Shown here piece by piece: positions 31,098 through 43,218 of a stretch of 64,000 nucleotides of DNA. Both the position numbers and the translations under genes were made by a program. Origin of the DNA: Papaver somniferum (taxonomy: Eukaryota > Streptophyta > Magnoliopsida > Ranunculales > Papaveraceae); assembly GCF_003573695.1 (NCBI RefSeq), contig NC_039359.1:137045939-137109938 (forward strand). Reading direction: 5' to 3'. Position 1 is the first letter of the stretch. Each line of letters begins with the position of its first letter. Under the pieces are notes generated by a model. That model did not search any database and was not told the DNA's origin. It saw nothing but the letters and a program-made list of their open reading frames with translations.

Positions 31098-32329
31098 CCA
31101 TCAAGGCGGTTTGTATGTTGTATGTTGTATATTCTTTTTGTAGGTTTTTGGTTACACTTCACCCCAGGTACTATCTTTACAACTTCTCTCTTTACAAATT
31201 CCTCATGTTATTTATACTTTATTGTGCTTTCACTAGAAACATTGAGGACAATGTTAGATTTAAGTTTGGGGGTATGGGAGAAACTTTTTAGTTGCAGTAT
31301 GAATAAATAAACTCCAGAACCTAGAAATTTATGCCTATTTAGGATTGCACTAACTAATCTAAGTGGATGGAAGCATTTTGGTTGTACGAGTTGAGGAACC
31401 AATCTGATTAGATGTCAACATCCAGAAGAGTCTATTCATAAAAGCACAGAGCTCAGGTGTTAGAATTAACATGATAGTTTCACCATATCTCGTTGAGTCC
31501 TTTTCACTTCTATTTTTATTTTATTTTGTTTTTAAACTATGTTTCTCTAAGTGATAGGTGGGGCCCACGATTCAAGTTGTTACCAATGCTAGGGTGAATT
31601 AGAGTGATTGAGATACCATGCAAAAAAAAAAAAAAGAAGAAAAAAAAAATTGAGACCAGACCATTTGACCAAAAGGAACAAATTCAATAAAGTCGACCAC
31701 TGGTACCCTTGTATATGCCAGTTGTGTTGACCTAGAGTTAGTTTATCGACCACTGGTTCCCTTGTATATGCCAGTGTGTTGATATTAGTCAGACTAGTAT
31801 CTCAATCCATTAGGATAGGTTCATTTTGGCGGGGGCCTTCAGACAGATATGGGAAACGCCGTTCACTTAGTAAACATCAAAACCATCTATGTTTTTCTAC
31901 ATCCATCTTCTTGATCTATCCATGTGATTAGTTTTGACTCCGAATATGATGTCCATAGTGCAACTATCTTAGTAGAGCTCTGTCACTTTATATGAATTTT
32001 AGTATGCTTGAGTGCAAACTCGTGTACAGCAATTGGAATTTCGCATCAGGGTACTTCGTCCTGTAGTTAATAAGTATGCCAACCAAGGAGATTCTTTAGT
32101 GCCTTCCAAGGTTCGTTGTAGATAGCTAGGGTCTGGAGTATTAAGGTTTTGTGGGTATATCTCTTGTAATCCCTCCCGAGACTATAACTCGGCCACTAGG
32201 GCCACGTAGGGGTTTAAAGGCTTATTACATACGCTAAATGCGATAGACGATGCCTGCGACAGTGAGTTAGGATTTTATTTTGTAGTTTTGATTTGCTCGG
32301 GACTAGCAAATAATAAGTTTGGGGGTATT
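31098..32329 (+). other. Athila region between integrase and 3' LTR
   Basis: Long, mostly non-coding region typical of Athila. AAGTTTGGGGGTAT-type purine tracts occur twice, at 31262-31275 and again at 32315-32328 just before the LTR; the second is the primer site for plus-strand synthesis. A poly-A run is at 31622-31650. Two copies of a roughly 53-bp unit (CGACCACTGGT(A/T)CCCTTGTA, then TATGCCAGT) lie at 31692-31790. No env-like frame is preserved. Confidence 0.7.
31692..31790. repeat. two-unit tandem repeat in Athila spacer
   Basis: Two near-identical units, each with TCGACCACTGGT then CCCTTGTATATGCCAGT and GTTGA, separated by about 53 bases. Confidence 0.75.
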
Positions 32330-33830
32330 TGATAGACGCATTTATGTGTCTAATATATCTCAATTGTATATATTTTTAGTGCTCCATTTTGTACTTATTT
32401 TGGTTATTTTATGTCTTTATAGGTATTTTGGAGAAATAAGCTTTTGCGGCGAAATTGGCTCGAAAAGTTGTTAAAGGCACCTGGGAGGACATTTGCTATT
32501 CGGACTCTCGATTTGGATAAGGGGAAACCCATTTCTAGGCATGTGCTAAAGGGACACCGAGACTGGATAGGGGGAGGTCAGTTTCCTTCCTAAATTCAAA
32601 ACAAAATTTTGGCGGGAAACTGGTTTCATGCATGCTATCACTGGCAGATTTTCAACTCGATTTTTGGACGAGTTTTATGGAGATTCAACCTCTGTTTTTC
32701 GTTGGGCTGGACTTGTTACTTCATAACAGGGATGGTAGAGGTGATTTGAAGGGCCAGAATTGGCTGGATAAGCCGTGAAAGGGGAAGAGAGCTAAACATC
32801 GAAGAAGTCGGATATTGGGTCCTGTTTGAGTCGAATTTGGAGTCCCAGCGTGACTAGAGTGCAGATATACATTCATATAGATTCTACTATATCTAACTAA
32901 GAGTTTGGGATAAGTTGGGAACTCACAGAAGCCGCGTAAGAAGACTTGGGAAGATATTATCGTGACCTGCTGCCAAAGAAAAAAAAGAGATAAACCAAAA
33001 GATTTCGTGAAGATTTCGTGGTCCTGTTGTGTATAAAAGAGGTTGCCGCAAGTCATAGAAAAAAAAACCCTAGGGAGAAGTTTAGAGCCTCAGAAAAGTG
33101 TAAACAATCAACATCCAGAAACCTCTTCTGCTGCTGCTGCCGCCATTGAAGAAGCTTGAAGAACACGAAGAACAGACACCTAAAGGCGGTCGTTCCTCAA
33201 CAATATCAACGACAGTGGAAGAACAGTCTTAGAAAACGGAGACAGAAGCAGTTTCTTTGTATCGTTTATCTGTGACGCTTTCTGTGAGTCTTAAACTTCC
33301 TGTTTTAGTACTTCTTCATCTTTTAATCAACTTTTTGGCTATAATGATGTATCTTGAGCAAGTTATTAATATGAGGAGCTAAACCCATTGCTGAGACGAT
33401 AGAGGAAGCTATTTTTCCAATAAAGAGTGGTATTTTCTATTTATCTTATTTATTTCAAATATTGATATGATTATTTTTCCTTGAATGATAATTGTTTGAA
33501 TGATTTTCGTTAAGCGATTATGATTTCTTTTGATATAGCATGCTTAGCTTAGGTTTTGATGCTTTATGCTCTGGATTTACAATTGTTATTTTGGAAATCT
33601 ATTGTTGCAATAGTTGAGAATCGAATTAAACGGAAAAATTGCATAATATAAGTTTTGGATTTAATTGCTTTGAACTTGGAAAATAGTGGAATCTTAGCCT
33701 CAGTGTTCTTTTATTATTGTTATCGTATTCTTTTGAGTTTTCTATTTAGTTTTGAATTTAAATCTAAAAACATCCTTCACAAGTTCGAGTTTGAACGATA
33801 CTCTATTTACCACAATCTACAATCACATCA
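32330..33830 (+). repeat. Athila 3' LTR
   Basis: Starts TGATAGACGCA right after the purine tract and ends CACATCA at the border with an unrelated minus-strand retrotransposon gene (33831 onward), so TG...CA ends are satisfied (1501 bp). A TATA box is at 33032-33039 (TATAAAAG). The matching 5' LTR lies left of the window, so the ends cannot be checked against each other. Confidence 0.75.
33032..33039 (+). promoter_or_regulatory. TATA box of the Athila LTR
   Basis: TATAAAAG inside the LTR, about 700 bases from its start, in the usual place between U3 and R. Confidence 0.55.
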
Positions 33831-34715
33831 GGTAGCCTTCTGCTTCAAAACTCCCACAGCTCTCAGAGTTTTGATGGTAATGATGTTGAAGTCATACGCC
33901 ACGTCGATGAATGTGTTATCGAGCTTGGCGTTCCTCAGATGAACCATGGTCGGCAGTCCCCAGTTGTATTTTCCAGCACCGCTTCCTGGGAGAGTTTGGG
34001 GTTCTGATGTGGTTTCTTCAGTAGGAAAGAGTCGCTTGCCCGATACAACAAGATTAAGGGCTGTGAAGATGTATTGACGATGTGCCTTGGAGAGGTAGAG
34101 AATTTCGCACACATGTTGCATCATGGATTGCAAAGTTTCGTGTACGGAGTCCCCAGAGACCATGCAACTCCTGACTGGAAGTGGATCTCTGTGAACTCTT
34201 TCATTGTCTAGTCGAAGCTCCCCTGCTTCTATCTTTTCTTTGAAGATATGCTTCATCTTGTTGCAGTTACTGGTTGGGTGGTGGACAAATCGGTGGTAGC
34301 GTAAATATTTGGGGTTCGCCATTTCCGCTTCGGTTGGTGGGCGCATGATAGGAGGTAGCCTGATGACGTCGTCTTGGATCCATGTTTCCAAGAGTTCAAT
34401 CACTTCTTCGATTGGGAACGGTAAATCCAAGACATTTTCTCCATCCTCTTGATGTCGCATGGGGGTTTTAGCGGTGGTCTTCCGTGACGGAGCTTCCTGT
34501 CGTGCTGGCGCTGCGCGCTTGGATGCCTGTTCTGCTGTTGGAGCCTTCCTTTTTCCTCCTTCGTCTACCACGCTCACAGAGGAGGGACCAGTGTTGTATT
34601 GCTTATTGATGAGGCGTATATTTCCTCGATTTTCTCGTGCGTCCTCGCTTCTAGTTGGCCTGGTTCTTTCCAACAATGCTGGTGCTGTTGTGGCTGACCG
34701 TTTTTGCGGCTTCAT
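33831..34715 (-). pseudogene. Tat/Ogre-like Ty3 gag end and protease start, cut by the Athila LTR
   Basis: On the minus strand, opposite to Athila. A basic Ala/Arg-rich linker is followed by IEEVIELLETWIQDDVIRLP and the degenerate zinc-knuckle-like stretch KYLRYHRFVHHPTSNCNKMK. Here the first Cys of the usual KYCRYHR is replaced by Leu. A retropepsin-like segment FIDVAYDFNIITIKTLRAVG is near the end. The frame ends after LKQKAT exactly at the Athila LTR edge; the TGA stop is made of LTR bases. So Athila most likely inserted into this element's protease gene. The remainder would be on the far side of Athila, outside the window. Confidence 0.8.
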
Positions 34716-34731
34716 GAAGCTCAGAGAATGT

Positions 34732-35870
34732 CTAGAATTGCATATTCTCTAGTAAGGCGCGGTAGATGGGAATCATGCCATTGATACATGAGTCAACCAA
34801 TTGATGTTCGGTCACATTTGGGTCATGACAATCGAGCGCTTGAATTCTGAACCTTTTGACAAAATCATTCGGATGTTCGTTGTTTCGTTGAAACATCCTT
34901 CCTAGATCTGAGAAGGTAATTTTCTCAGACACAAAGAAGTATTTCTTGTAGAAATCTGCAACCATGTCAGACCAATTGGAGATGCTGCCTGGCGTAATGT
35001 TGTTATACCATGTGTATGCTCTTCCAATAAGTGATTTCGAAAATTCCCTCAAACGAAGAACGTGATTATATTAGTGTTCCCCCAGGGACTCCAAGAATAG
35101 AGAGACATGTTCACGCGCATTGCCAGTACTGTCGTACAGAGAGAATCGAGGGGAAGAGTACCCCCTCGGAAGATGAATTCTTTGTACTTCAGGAGGATAC
35201 GAGGGATGATGCTGATACATGTCCATGAAGTCTCTTTTGTCTCGGCTTCGGAGAAGTCGTTCCAAATCTTCTCTTGTGACAAAATTGGGCGGTTGATTTC
35301 TTTCAGCTGAAATTCCAGGGCGAGTCTCTTCATCTACAAAAGTGTGCCCTGTTGAGGTGCTAGCGCCATGGGTATTGGATGTGTTCCTCATTGGCTCTGG
35401 CTGGCGTGATTCTTGTGGTAGTCGCTCTGTCAGTGTCTTGAGAAACGCAAGCATCTCCTTCTGGGTTGAGGCCATGTCTGTTTGGGCCATGGAGAGAACC
35501 TCCTGCCTTTCCATCAAATCAGCAATAGTAATGTAAGGTTGGCTCCCTTTGTCTCTCCAGTTTCTCTTCGTGATGGCGGAGTAGCCGCAGTTCTGGTAAC
35601 AGTTGGAGGTGTCATACTTGATGAAACATTGGGAGCGGCGGCAGCAGCTCTGGCTCTGGTGATTGGAGGTGTAACACCTGAAGGAGCATTTTCCGCGGCA
35701 GAGGCTCTGGATCTTGTGGTTGGAGGTGTAACACCTGAAGGAACATTCTTCATGTTTCCGGTGTTGATAGATGGCGTATTATCACCACTGGGAGAAATGT
35801 TAACATCGAGAATAATTTCGGCGCCAGTGTTCTTGGGGTTTGTTGTTGATCCTGACATGAGTTCTACCAT
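34732..35870 (-). pseudogene. Tat/Ogre-like Ty3 gag, frameshifted
   Basis: Three overlapping frames read in order. The N-terminal Pro/Thr/Ala-rich part (35514-35870) has repeated GVTPP-T-R motifs. A second part (35071-35517) includes REDLERLLRSRDKRDF and PPEVQRIHLPRGYSSPRFSL. The capsid core (34732-35052) includes SLIGRAYTWYNNITPGSISN, WSDMVADFYKKYF and NEHPNDFVKRFR. The two junctions need frame changes, so the gene is dead. The protein belongs to the retrotransposon gag family. It runs into the protease-side frame at 34715. Confidence 0.82.
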
Positions 35871-37745
35871 CTTGAGATCGGGGTTGAAAAAATGAAATCG
35901 GGAATTGGAAATTGATATTGTAACCGAGAGATTAATCTCCCACTGTGATCTCCAATTTTTTGTGGGTGAAAACCGTTTCTGCTGATTTCGGTAATTTCGT
36001 GTGAGTGCGGGTGAGAAACAAATCTAAACCCAAAACAATGTACTGCACGGGAGTACTTTTGATTCGAGATATCAATATGTACAATCCTGGTCTAAACCAA
36101 GAAATGGTCGTTCCAGGCTTGCTTCGGTCACAAAGTGAAGGAGAAGGGTTGGTCTTAGGGAGGGAAGCGAAGAAAGTGTTGGAGGCCAGAATAGTTGATT
36201 CTGGAAGTGTGGGTGTTTTGCGACTTGTATCCGAAAGTTGAACTGGCGAGCTGAATGGAAATCTACCAAGTGATTTCTGGATGTGTATTGTTCTCCTGCC
36301 CAAAAACTTGTTGTTTGGTGGAAACAGGTGAAACCTATTTATACAAGTCGTAATAAAACGTACCCTGGCCTCGTAAGAAGTGGAAGCGGTTGAGTGGTGG
36401 AAAAGTGGTAACGGGTAACGCCTGGAATTGATATTTCCATAATGAAGATGCGTTTCACCACTTATTTCTTTCCATTACTAACCGCCTCACTCTTATGACA
36501 CTTTCTTGTAACGGGCGTATTGCACGGCACACGCTGTAAAGCTCCAGACCAATACCCTGATGAGCATCCCCCAGTTTGTGACATGTTTTGATGTCTCGAG
36601 TGTTTTCATTGGAAAACGTGTAGCATGTTGCTATGTGCAGCAAGTTAAGATAGAGAGGCTTGTTGGTTCAGTGACGATCTTCGACGGCCGAGATTTTGCA
36701 TCTCAGAAGAGAAGGGTAGCCGTTGATCGCGACTACCTTCCGTTTGGCGGCCAGTGGCGTGGCCGTGGTGCTGGCATGGCTTGCACATGCCTTTGGCGTG
36801 GCCAAATTAGGGTTTGACACAAACCGTGGAATTTGGCATTGCGGCCAAAAGTTTCCACAGGCTTGGTGGCGAACTTGTACGGCTGAGATCCGCACCTCAG
36901 GAGGAAGGGTAGCCATTGATTATGGATACCTTCCGTTGGTGGCCAGAGGCGTGGTAGCGTGGATGGCATGCGCGTCTGGCATGCGCCTCTGGTAAGCGCG
37001 TCTGGCATGCGCGTCTGGTATGCGTGTCTGGCAAGCGCGTCTGGCATGCGCGTGCGGCACGCTGGCGTTTTTTAGGAAGCTAGCGCGTTTTGGGAAGTTG
37101 GCGTGTTTTGGGAAGCCAACTTAGTATGGAGACCTTTTTGAGGCCGTGGTAGGTTTGAAGTGACCTGATTGGTCGACGGGAAGAGGGCCGGCATGCTAGG
37201 GCGCGACCGCACTTTTAGCGCGCTGTGGCGGATTTAGTTGCCTAGCTTGTTTAAGTATGGTTTCGACCAACAGGGTCCAGTATACTGCGCGGGGCACGAA
37301 ACCCTAATTTGAAAATTAGTTGGGTTTATGAGTTCTTTGTGAGTTATCACAATAATTAGCTGGATTTTGTATGCTTCCACACAAAATATTTATCTACAGA
37401 ATGCAGTGTGCTTTCTGTCTGAGCATTTCGTGCAATGGCCTTAACTTTGGTACTTGGAGGTTCATGCTACTCCGCTGCGAGTGAACATAAATCCGTCATG
37501 CCATACCGATTAAGGGTTCTGCTGGGGAACATAGCACAGGAAAGTGCTCAGTGAGTCTCGTATTGGCGAGGTGCCGAAATTTACAGAGTGTTATGGATAA
37601 AAATATATTTAGCGGCTCAATAAATATGTCGGTGGAGAGGTTAGTACTCGCAGCACCGCTTCCTTGCAGAGTGACGTCACATCTGATGCAAGATTTTACG
37701 ATTTTAACCCTAAGCTAAAAACCACCATCAACACCTAAAAGAGGT
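35871..37745 (-). repeat. probable 5' leader and LTR of the Tat/Ogre-like element
   Basis: Lies upstream of the minus-strand gag. A TATA box on the minus strand (CTATAAATAG-like: TATAAATAG, 36335-36344) suggests an LTR promoter. GC-rich tandem repeats at 36962-37066 would fall in U3. I could not fix the LTR ends or primer site, and there is no second LTR in the window to compare, so the borders are guesses. Confidence 0.45.
36962..37066. repeat. short tandem repeat, GCATGCGCGTCTG
   Basis: A roughly 15-base unit (GGCATGCGCGTCTGG with variants GGTAAGCGCG, GGTATGCGTG) repeats about seven times. It is CpG-rich and stands out from the AT-rich neighbourhood. Confidence 0.8.
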
Positions 37746-39720
37746 ATGTCTCTTATGCCAATGATTGATTGCTTAAAGTTCTCTTGAGTTCGCATCTGTG
37801 AATTAGTAGTACAGATAATTTGTCATTTGTATAGTTCATCTGCGAGTTTACATTTTCTTAATAGATTATCTCGATTTTTTTTTTTTGGATGACTTGTTTT
37901 GCTGAAAGGAGGGCTCTTAAGTTTTGTCAATATTTCTCTGTTAGTGCGGGCACTAACCTTAAGTTTAAACTGGGGAAGTCTGGTTGATTGAAGGATTTTT
38001 TTTTCTGTAACAGAGTCCATCGAGCAAAGATGCACATTATGTGGTTGTTGGTGAGCCCAAAAGATTGCTAGTCAGTCACTTTAAATTTCAGCTTATAATA
38101 TAACTCAATCACTTTTTTGTAGTCGATACCTAGCTAGTGCAGGGGAAGATCAAATAATGCAAATGATGGCATCATATACTTTGTTTTGGCTTTTCAGTTT
38201 TTCCTCAGGTAACTCTTCTTTCAAATATGAGTGAGTCATCCTTTCTTAACCAGTTTTAGAACTTTATATGATATATGAATAAAATTAGATGTTGAGCACC
38301 CTTTATATCTAGGTAAGCATGTACACTCTTCAGCAGGGGCGCTGCTTTTGCTGATCACATCAGTTTGTTTTGTCCCTTTGAAACTATTGTGAAGAAAGCG
38401 GGCAGTAGCAGGATTTGTTCATGTTTCAGTCCACATGGCTGCAACACTCATTTTAAGGCTACTGTTAGGGATGGGTGTTGAGATGTGTATTCGTTATAAA
38501 CTTTTAGCAACATCTGGTTTGCCGCTGTCTAGTTCTATTTCCACATGAGTTCCTTTGTATTGTGTCAGGTTAATATTTTAATATACATTGGTGTAGAATC
38601 TGAGTAGCACTACTGAAGACTAAACCTTTCGAGTTGTCCTGGATTTCTTTTGGGATGCTGTGAAATTTTTTCCCTCTACTAATATGGCTCTCATATCTAT
38701 TTTTCAATCACACAGACCTGCTGGAAGAGAAATCTGAATTCAGAATGTAGTTCTGAAGGTATGTTGTTTTATGGACATGAAACTCTATAATAAAGTCCTC
38801 ATTTATCATCCATTTTTGAATTACATTAGATCTTTGGTGATATATTTGTGTCCTTGAAAACTGATGGACTTGTGTTGTTAATTTGGTATCTCTGTAGGAT
38901 TCATTGGAGTCAAATGTCCAGTTTTTGCTTTTGAATGCAGTATGGAGGCGAAGCTCTTGCCCTTAGAAGAAGACAATCTTGTTCTTAGACAAAAGCAGTA
39001 ACCACCCCACCTAAGAGCAACCACCCCTTGAAATGTTGCTGCAAAAGAAAGCCTTCTCATAGACTTAGGATTTTTATTTCAGGTGACTGCTCTACTATTT
39101 ACTTGTTTATACAATGCTAATTTGCATGTGCAAAAGTGGATGCACTAAATTCAGGAACTGCAAAGTAACATAGATGGCCCTTCACCTAGTTCTGCACGCT
39201 CCAGGCCTTCATATCACTTTGTTATCATCTCTGTGTTGTTCTTACTGACATGGTGCTTGGTGTTTAGGGTTAGGCATTCACATGTCTGGCAAGTAAAATG
39301 ATAGTGTTCTCATTTCGCATACTGAATACTAATAGCAAATTGGTTCATTGTAGATTTTTAGCTGCTTCAGTGGAAGTGGGCGTGCCACATCTAGCTAGAA
39401 CATTGCTCTTGCTGGTTCCTCCAGTAGAAATGCCTCACAACCCATGGTGACAACTTAAACTTCAACCTTTGGGCATGCCTCATGCAGCATAAATGTTCAC
39501 CTAGGTAGCTGGTTTCCTTAGTTCCAAAGAATGTGAGAGTTCTTTTTTCTTTAAATCGTTTTGTAAGAACCTTGGAGTGATACTCAGTTTATAGATTCTT
39601 TCATATGATTTTTATGGTGTGCTTCATACATTTTGTGTATGAGTTCATCATGGTGAATTAACTCTAAGAACACTATCTTGATACTGCTATTGGTTAATTT
39701 GATTTCAAATGAACAGGGGA
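37746..39720. other. nuclear intergenic DNA, nothing recognised
   Basis: AT-rich, no open frame above about 70 codons with any motif, no clear repeat. Could be old repeat remains or non-coding transcript sequence. Confidence 0.5.
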
Positions 39721-39757
39721 AACTTGATTTTGCTACAAGGACCTCTAATATTGACCT

Positions 39758-40060
39758 GGTTTTGACCGGTCAAAACCACTATTTTTTTGATGTTACAAAA
39801 CATTCACAACTGAGTCAGCCTATTGCGAGATTCCATTTCGCAACTTTTATAGCTGTTGCGACCATCGAATCCGCAACTGGTCTAAACAGTTGTGATATTT
39901 TAGCGTTGCAACAGTTTTAAACTGTTGCAAAAAAAATCGCAACGGCAATGTAGTCGTTGCGGAAAACTGCAACATCGACTTTCGCAACAGAGCGGAACTG
40001 TTGCAACCCCACTTTGCAACTGCCACATGCCGTTGTTAATCCCTAAATTTGGTGTAATGG
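39758..40060. repeat. fold-back sequence rich in GTTGCAAC motifs, possible DNA-transposon end
   Basis: A perfect 20-bp palindrome GGTTTTGACCGGTCAAAACC is at 39758-39777. At 39905-39929 TTGCAACAGTTT and AAACTGTTGCAA form an almost perfect palindrome. GCAAC/GTTGC occurs more than ten times in 250 bases in both orientations. This resembles the subterminal repeats of CACTA (En/Spm) transposons, but no CACTA terminus is visible. The right side is cut by a Copia-type LTR at 40061. Confidence 0.45.
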
Positions 40061-41320
40061 ATTCTCTTCCCTTAGTCGTTAAGGAATATCTTTGAACAAT
40101 TAAAGAAATAAACATTCATAGCACGTGTTCAAAGTATGTCGACATCCTTACTTTGTAAGTTCTCTTTCACACTTACAAACTTGATACCGATTTGCCACAC
40201 TTCCAAACAAGTTTAGAATTGGTTCATCTGACTTTCAAGAACTATGTGATTGATCAAACCAACATTCAATCACAATCATGGGTTTAACGGTTCTACCAAA
40301 ACAACTTTCGATTCTACCTCTATGTGAGTATTGTACATAGTCACACTAGCTTTCCAAAATTCGGTTGATTAGGTACTAGGATCGGTTCCCCACATATATA
40401 TGATATCTAACTTATATGGGTTGCACACGTCCATAGGATCGGTTCCCCTTTGCCTAAAAACTTGTTTGCACATGTCCATAGGATTGGTTCCCCTTTCTGC
40501 TATAAACCTTGTTGCACCCCATACAAGGATCGGTTCCCCTTTTTGATGTACTTCACATCTTACTAGGATCGGTTCCCCTTTCTCATATTTGGTCAGACAA
40601 AACAAAAACCCGATCATACCATCTCAAGTGATTACTTAAGATTGGTTTCACTAATAAAAGTCATGCCAATACATAAGTCATGCCTTTGTGAATAGTCCTA
40701 CCAAGAACACAAACAAGTTGTGAGGGATTATACTCAATCACACATATTGGTTGTTCATAAGATATGCAATGAATAACAAAACGAATAACACCTGGCAATT
40801 TCCGTTTCGGTTCACAAACAAGTTTATGAACTTACTTCCTTAGAACACATGTAAACATTGTTCCCTAGGATGAAATCCTCACCTCATACCCATACATAAT
40901 CACATTAGCATTCAAATGATTATGGCGATGTCTTATCTACAAAGTTTAATGGTTAAGCAATAAACCTCGTATTGTATTCCTTAATACTATGTCTATCTAG
41001 AGTTCAAATATGATTCGCAGTTATGTTTTCAATATGCACGACTTGAAAGACATGTTAGGGAATGAAACAGTTCAAGTCAAATATCACTAACCTCAAGTGG
41101 AAGGATGATTGTTGTCGTTGTAGCTCCTTGCTTCTTCACATCTTCAATACTTCGTAATACTTGTAATGTCTCATATCCTAATACTTTCAAGCTAACCTAT
41201 ACGAAGTTGACTCTAGTACATAATCAAGCGACTCTTAACATGAGTTTTGATTCACTAAAATATGAAAACCAAACTTGACATACCAACGCTTGGTGCGTTC
41301 AACCGAGCCATGCTCTAACA
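40061..41320 (-). repeat. 3' LTR of Copia-type element 1 (U3 part)
   Basis: About 1260 bp, matching 46840-48097 and 48984-50239. The R and U5 parts seen in the 5' LTR are absent, because the LTR breaks off at the GTTGCAAC-rich sequence. Five GGATCGGTTCCCC copies lie at about 40378-40580. Confidence 0.85.
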
Positions 41321-42326
41321 ATCTCCTCCTTTATCAATATTAGTGAAAAAACTCTTACATCATATGGATAAACCAATTACAAGAATTCATTACACATCCT
41401 CTTGATTCCCGATTCAACAGCATAGTAAAACTGCTTACATTCAATCCTTGAAAATGTCGTTGTTGACATTATAATAACAAATCTATTACTCCCCCTAAGG
41501 AAGATAGGTAGATATTCAATCCGCACGTCTTTGTTATACAAGTTCATATGACATGTTACTCCTCCTTAGTCTGTGCTTTCACTCTTTTGTTAGATAAACA
41601 TTCAAGCACCATTGTTCTTTTCTTTAGCGATACCAATCAATATAAAATCAATGCCAGTATCACCTGTTTACTCCATATATTTCTCCCCCTTTTTGTCACA
41701 AAAATGACAAAGAAATGAAAAAATAAAGGACAACACGAAAAGAATCTTACAAATCTCAAAATAAACTTGCAAACCTGTAGAATTAGGTATGAGGGTTCCA
41801 CACATCATGTTCTGATAACTAATATCAAAACCGAAACTACAAGTAGTTTTATTTTGATATGTTATCAAGGAAACAATTTTCCGAAACAATTTTTCCAATT
41901 TAGTTTAGCAAAACAATATCAACTAAGCACTTTAGTCCCTTTGCTAAACCGGTTGTTCAAAAACAACCACTTAATTAGATAAGACCAAAATAAAGATAAA
42001 CTCTATTTTTCTCATCAGGTTCTAATTATCCATAAACTTAGACCTTTCAATTTTAAACAAGACAAGTACTAGGTTAGTTAACTAGCATTTCTTGTCAAGG
42101 CATTCGATTAGACTTGAATAACCGAAACCTCACTTCGATAAGTTTAACTAAGATCAGAATTAACTTAGTTTCTCTTATCCGGAATCGAATTGGACTAAAC
42201 AACTCATCCCGTACACTTTTTATTTCGTTAATCCATAAATAATTCATACAAACCAAAATAAATCAACTTGCATAATTATTCACCTCAACCGGAAGCAATT
42301 GAAACAACATAGACATTAAAAGCACT

Positions 42327-42570
42327 GTAATTGCACCGAAATTTTGTAAGCCTAAACAACTGATACCATACAAAAGTAAGATAACAATAGTTTTTCTTAA
42401 CCGGAACCAATTGAATCACACACAACATCAATTGTACCGAAATTTTGTAAGCCTGAACAATTGATACCACATAATAAAGCAAGATAACAATAGTTTTTCT
42501 TAACCGGAACCAATTGAATCACACATCCACACACACACATCATGGAATAAACATCAATTGTACCGAAATT
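42327..42570. repeat. tandem repeat of about 100-125 bp, 2-3 units, inside element 1
   Basis: Each unit has TTGTACCGAAATTTTGTAAG, GATAACAATAGTTTTTCTTA and ACCGGAACCAATTGAATCAC. Two full copies and the beginning of a third. Confidence 0.85.
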
Positions 42571-43218
42571 TTGTTAAGCAAAAGCAACAAACATATATAA
42601 TATAAACTCGGGCTTTTCTTAAACAGGAAAACAATTAACTAACAAGATTGTTACCTCAAATTTCGCATCCACTTCTCCGATATGTTTGCATCTTCATCCA
42701 GGGAGAATTGATATCGAAATATCATCACGTTGTCATCCTTATGCCAAAACAAAAGAATAACAACAACCCTCAAGCTTTACCAGAGAAAGGTTGAAAACCG
42801 GTTTTAACAATTGCAAGCAAGAGTTGAAAACCGTCGATACACATATGCTTTTATGCTAAACCAAAACCGATTCAACATATTGTGACTTTTTCACATATTG
42901 TTTCTACTAGAACCCCTCATGATTCTTTGATAAATCCTACCAACATGGGCTAGAACTTAACCCCGCTAAACCAAAAAGTCACCCAAACCATAAGGGTTCA
43001 CAATATATGAGATCGAATATTAAGGTAGTAAAACCGAAATCAAGCATCCCATAAACATACATAACAATAAGATAAAAGCATTTAAGCACAGGCTATGTAA
43101 ATCAAAAACTATCACAAGAAAAATTACCAATCAAATAATTTTATTCATAATAGACCAATATAATCAAAAATTGATGTCTATTATTCTAGATTAAGCAAAA
43201 CAACAAATAACTTAATCT

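Noticed and set aside
31094..31402. Small frames after the integrase (possible env)
   Set aside because: Short, overlapping in several frames, no signal peptide plus membrane pattern. Non-coding Athila spacer is simpler.
36723..37047. Long open frames on both strands in the GC-rich repeat
   Set aside because: Frames arise from the tandem GCATGCGCGTCTG repeat and read as simple repeats (MPDALTRGACQTR-like).
36962..37066. CRISPR-like array
   Set aside because: The units are contiguous, with no unique spacers, in plant nuclear DNA.
40369..40617. 82-codon minus-strand frame with repeating RGTDP-like residues
   Set aside because: It is a translation of the GGATCGGTTCCCC LTR repeats and recurs in each LTR with different breaks. 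Not a gene.
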